A DNA stretch of 64,000 nt. Source: DASXKD01 sp963806145. GTDB taxonomy: Bacteria; Actinomycetota; Actinomycetes; Streptosporangiales; Streptosporangiaceae. Every line of letters begins with the position of its first letter. Within the stretch, counting starts at the first letter, position 1. The notes beneath the pieces were generated by a model, which saw only the letters and a program-made list of their open reading frames with translations, had not been told where the DNA came from and did not search any database. Below, piece after piece: positions 62,717-64,000 of this stretch. The stretch covers positions 62,001-126,000 of the forward strand of contig CAWDXD010000005.1 in the NCBI GenBank assembly GCA_963806145.1, in the 5' to 3' direction. Made by a program: the position numbers and the translations under genes.

Positions 62717-62884
62717 CCGCGCGGCCGGGCCGTGACCATGCCCCGGGGACCAGCCGGTGCCCGGCAGGCGCCCGGCGGAGCCGGGAGTTTCCGGCATTTC
62801 CGTTATCCTGCCCGTGCCGGGTCCTCGACTGGCCTGGTACCCGGGCAGTACGCGCCCGGGCCGCGCAGCGCGCGAGGAGGGCCG

Positions 62885-64000
62885 ATGCCCGGGAATCCGC
62901 CGTACCGCGTGGTCGTCATCGGTGCCGGATTCGGCGGGATCGGCATGGGCATCGCGCTCCGGCGAGCGGGCATCTGGGATTTCCTCATCGTCGACAAGGG
63001 CGACGGGCCCGGAGGGACCTGGCGGGACAACACCTACCCCGGTGCTGCCTGCGACGTGCCCGCGCACCTGTACTCGTTCTCGTTCCGGCCGGGGCGCTGG
63101 AGTGGCCGCTTTCCCCCGCAGCGGGAGATCCTTGCCTACCTGTGCGAGCTGGCCGAGGAGAACGGCCTCGGCCCGCACATGCGCCTGGGCGCAGGCGTCA
63201 CCGCCTGCCGGTTCGACGAGGGCCGTGCCCTCTGGGACCTCACCCTCAGCAACGGTGACGCCATCCAGGCGAGCGCGGTGGTCTCCGCGGTCGGGCAGCT
63301 CAACCGGCACGCCCTGCCCGATATCGCGGGCCGCGGCGACTTCGCCGGCCCCTCGTGGCATTCGGCGCGCTGGGACCACAATGTCGACGTCACCGGCACG
63401 CATGTGGCCGTGGTGGGTACCGGGGCCAGCGCGATCCAGTTCGTGCCGGAGATCGCCAAGACGGCCGCCCATGTGGATGTCTACCAGCGCACCCCGCCCT
63501 ACGTGCTGCCCAAGACCGATCGGCCCTACGGCGAGGCCGAGCAGGCCTTCTACGACCGGTTCCCGGTGGCGCGCAAGGCTGACCGGCTGCGCATCTTCCT
63601 CTACGGCGAGCTGCTCACCAGCGGCTTCGTCGTGTCGCCCAAGCTCCTCGCCGCGCCCATGCAACTGTGGCGCCGCCAGCTCAGCACGCAAATCACCGAC
63701 CCTGGGCTGCGCGCCAAGTGCGTCCCCGACTATGTGATGGGCTGCAAGCGGGTGCTGTTCTCCAACGACTGGTATCCGGCGCTGGCCCGCCCGAACGTGG
63801 ACCTCGTCACCGAGCCGATCGAGCGCATCGTCGCCGACGGCGTGGTCACCACCGGCGGCACCACCCGCCACGCGGATGTGATCGTCTACGGCACCGGGTT
63901 CAAGACTCTCGACTTCCTTGCGCCCATGGACGTGACCGGCCTGCGCGGGCGCCGCCTGGGCGAGACATGGCACGAGGGGGCAGAGGCCTACCTCGGCATC
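62885..64000 (+). CDS. Flavin-containing (Baeyer-Villiger-type) monooxygenase, cut by window edge
   Basis: From ATG 62885, five bases after GAGGAGGG, the frame is open for 372 codons to the end. FAD motif VVVIGAGFGGIGMGIAL is at 9-25, followed by GGTWRDNTYPGAACDVPAHLYSFSF. The BVMO-type fingerprint reads FAGPSWHSARWDH, and the NADPH motif GTGASAIQ and CVPDYVMGCKRVLFSNDWYPAL follow. It resembles the protein at 1189-3096 but lacks DUF4873 and the linker. The substrate is unknown. It probably catalyses NADPH-dependent oxygenation. Confidence 0.92.
   Translation, partial: MPGNPPYRVVVIGAGFGGIGMGIALRRAGIWDFLIVDKGDGPGGTWRDNTYPGAACDVPAHLYSFSFRPGRWSGRFPPQREILAYLCELAEENGLGPHMRLGAGVTACRFDEGRALWDLTLSNGDAIQASAVVSAVGQLNRHALPDIAGRGDFAGPSWHSARWDHNVDVTGTHVAVVGTGASAIQFVPEIAKTAAHVDVYQRTPPYVLPKTDRPYGEAEQAFYDRFPVARKADRLRIFLYGELLTSGFVVSPKLLAAPMQLWRRQLSTQITDPGLRAKCVPDYVMGCKRVLFSNDWYPALARPNVDLVTEPIERIVADGVVTTGGTTRHADVIVYGTGFKTLDFLAPMDVTGLRGRRLGETWHEGAEAYLGI

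Overview
The window is very GC-rich with strong third-position GC bias, frequent GTG/TTG starts and GGAGG-type ribosome binding sites. Together with PadR, TetR, SARP and ECF regulators, DUF4873, DUF1707 and DUF6412-like proteins and F420/PPOX enzymes, this points to chromosomal DNA of a filamentous actinobacterium (Streptosporangiales/Streptomycetales-like). I see no rRNA, tRNA, insertion sequence, prophage or CRISPR array. Both ends cut a gene: a Nudix hydrolase on the left and a Baeyer-Villiger-type monooxygenase on the right.

Layout: 1-5.3 kb has a Nudix hydrolase, a small secreted protein, and a TetR / DUF4873-BVMO pair divergent from an AurF-like diiron oxygenase, followed by a PPOX enzyme. 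5.6-15.7 kb is a cell-surface glycan region: a GT-C-like membrane protein, an overlapping operon of GT2 enzyme, UDP-galactopyranose mutase (glf) and GlfT2-type galactofuranosyltransferase, a divergent frameshifted sulfotransferase coupled to another GT2 enzyme, and a Tat-type lipoprotein with a DMFase-like domain. 15.8-22.1 kb is metabolic and regulatory: exonuclease III, a DGPF/YciI protein with ECF42-type sigma factor, phosphotriesterase-like hydrolase, a sigma-2-only fragment, a lipoprotein and an epoxide hydrolase. 22.4-26.6 kb holds two tandem exported repeat proteins with Cys-Cys doublets, duplicated together with their leader. 26.7-30.7 kb has a GCS2-type ligase, a G1 glutamic peptidase and a YidC-type insertase.

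30.8-41.8 kb is an export and efflux zone. It contains PadR + MacB/FtsX-type ABC exporter, TetR + ABC-2 exporter, a TMEM175-like channel, ArsR divergent from a DHA2 MFS pump, and another TetR, most with clear palindromic operators. 41.8-46 kb has an RsbW-like ATP-binding protein, a CocE/NonD hydrolase, a second PPOX protein and an MFS transporter. 46.2-51 kb has a frameshifted SARP/NB-ARC/TPR regulator, a divergent 80-codon exported-peptide candidate, and two gene remnants. 51-57 kb has a threonine synthase, a SAM methyltransferase, a LysM-Rpf-like hydrolase behind a structured leader, a frameshifted MmcQ/YjbR gene, an intradiol dioxygenase and small membrane proteins. 57-62.7 kb has PadR + DUF1707 and a two-component cluster: a NarL-type response regulator divergent from a secreted protein, a membrane protein, a histidine-less pseudokinase and a true histidine kinase, with a shared upstream DNA element in front of two of the genes.

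The most interesting possibilities are the pseudokinase/kinase two-component cluster with its repeated promoter element, the tandem Cys-Cys repeat proteins with a one-module expansion, and the SARP-TPR regulator facing a small peptide gene. Several reading frames are broken by single-base shifts (near 12.56, 48.57, 50.58 and 54.56 kb). These are either real decay or residual sequencing errors, and the latter should be excluded first.
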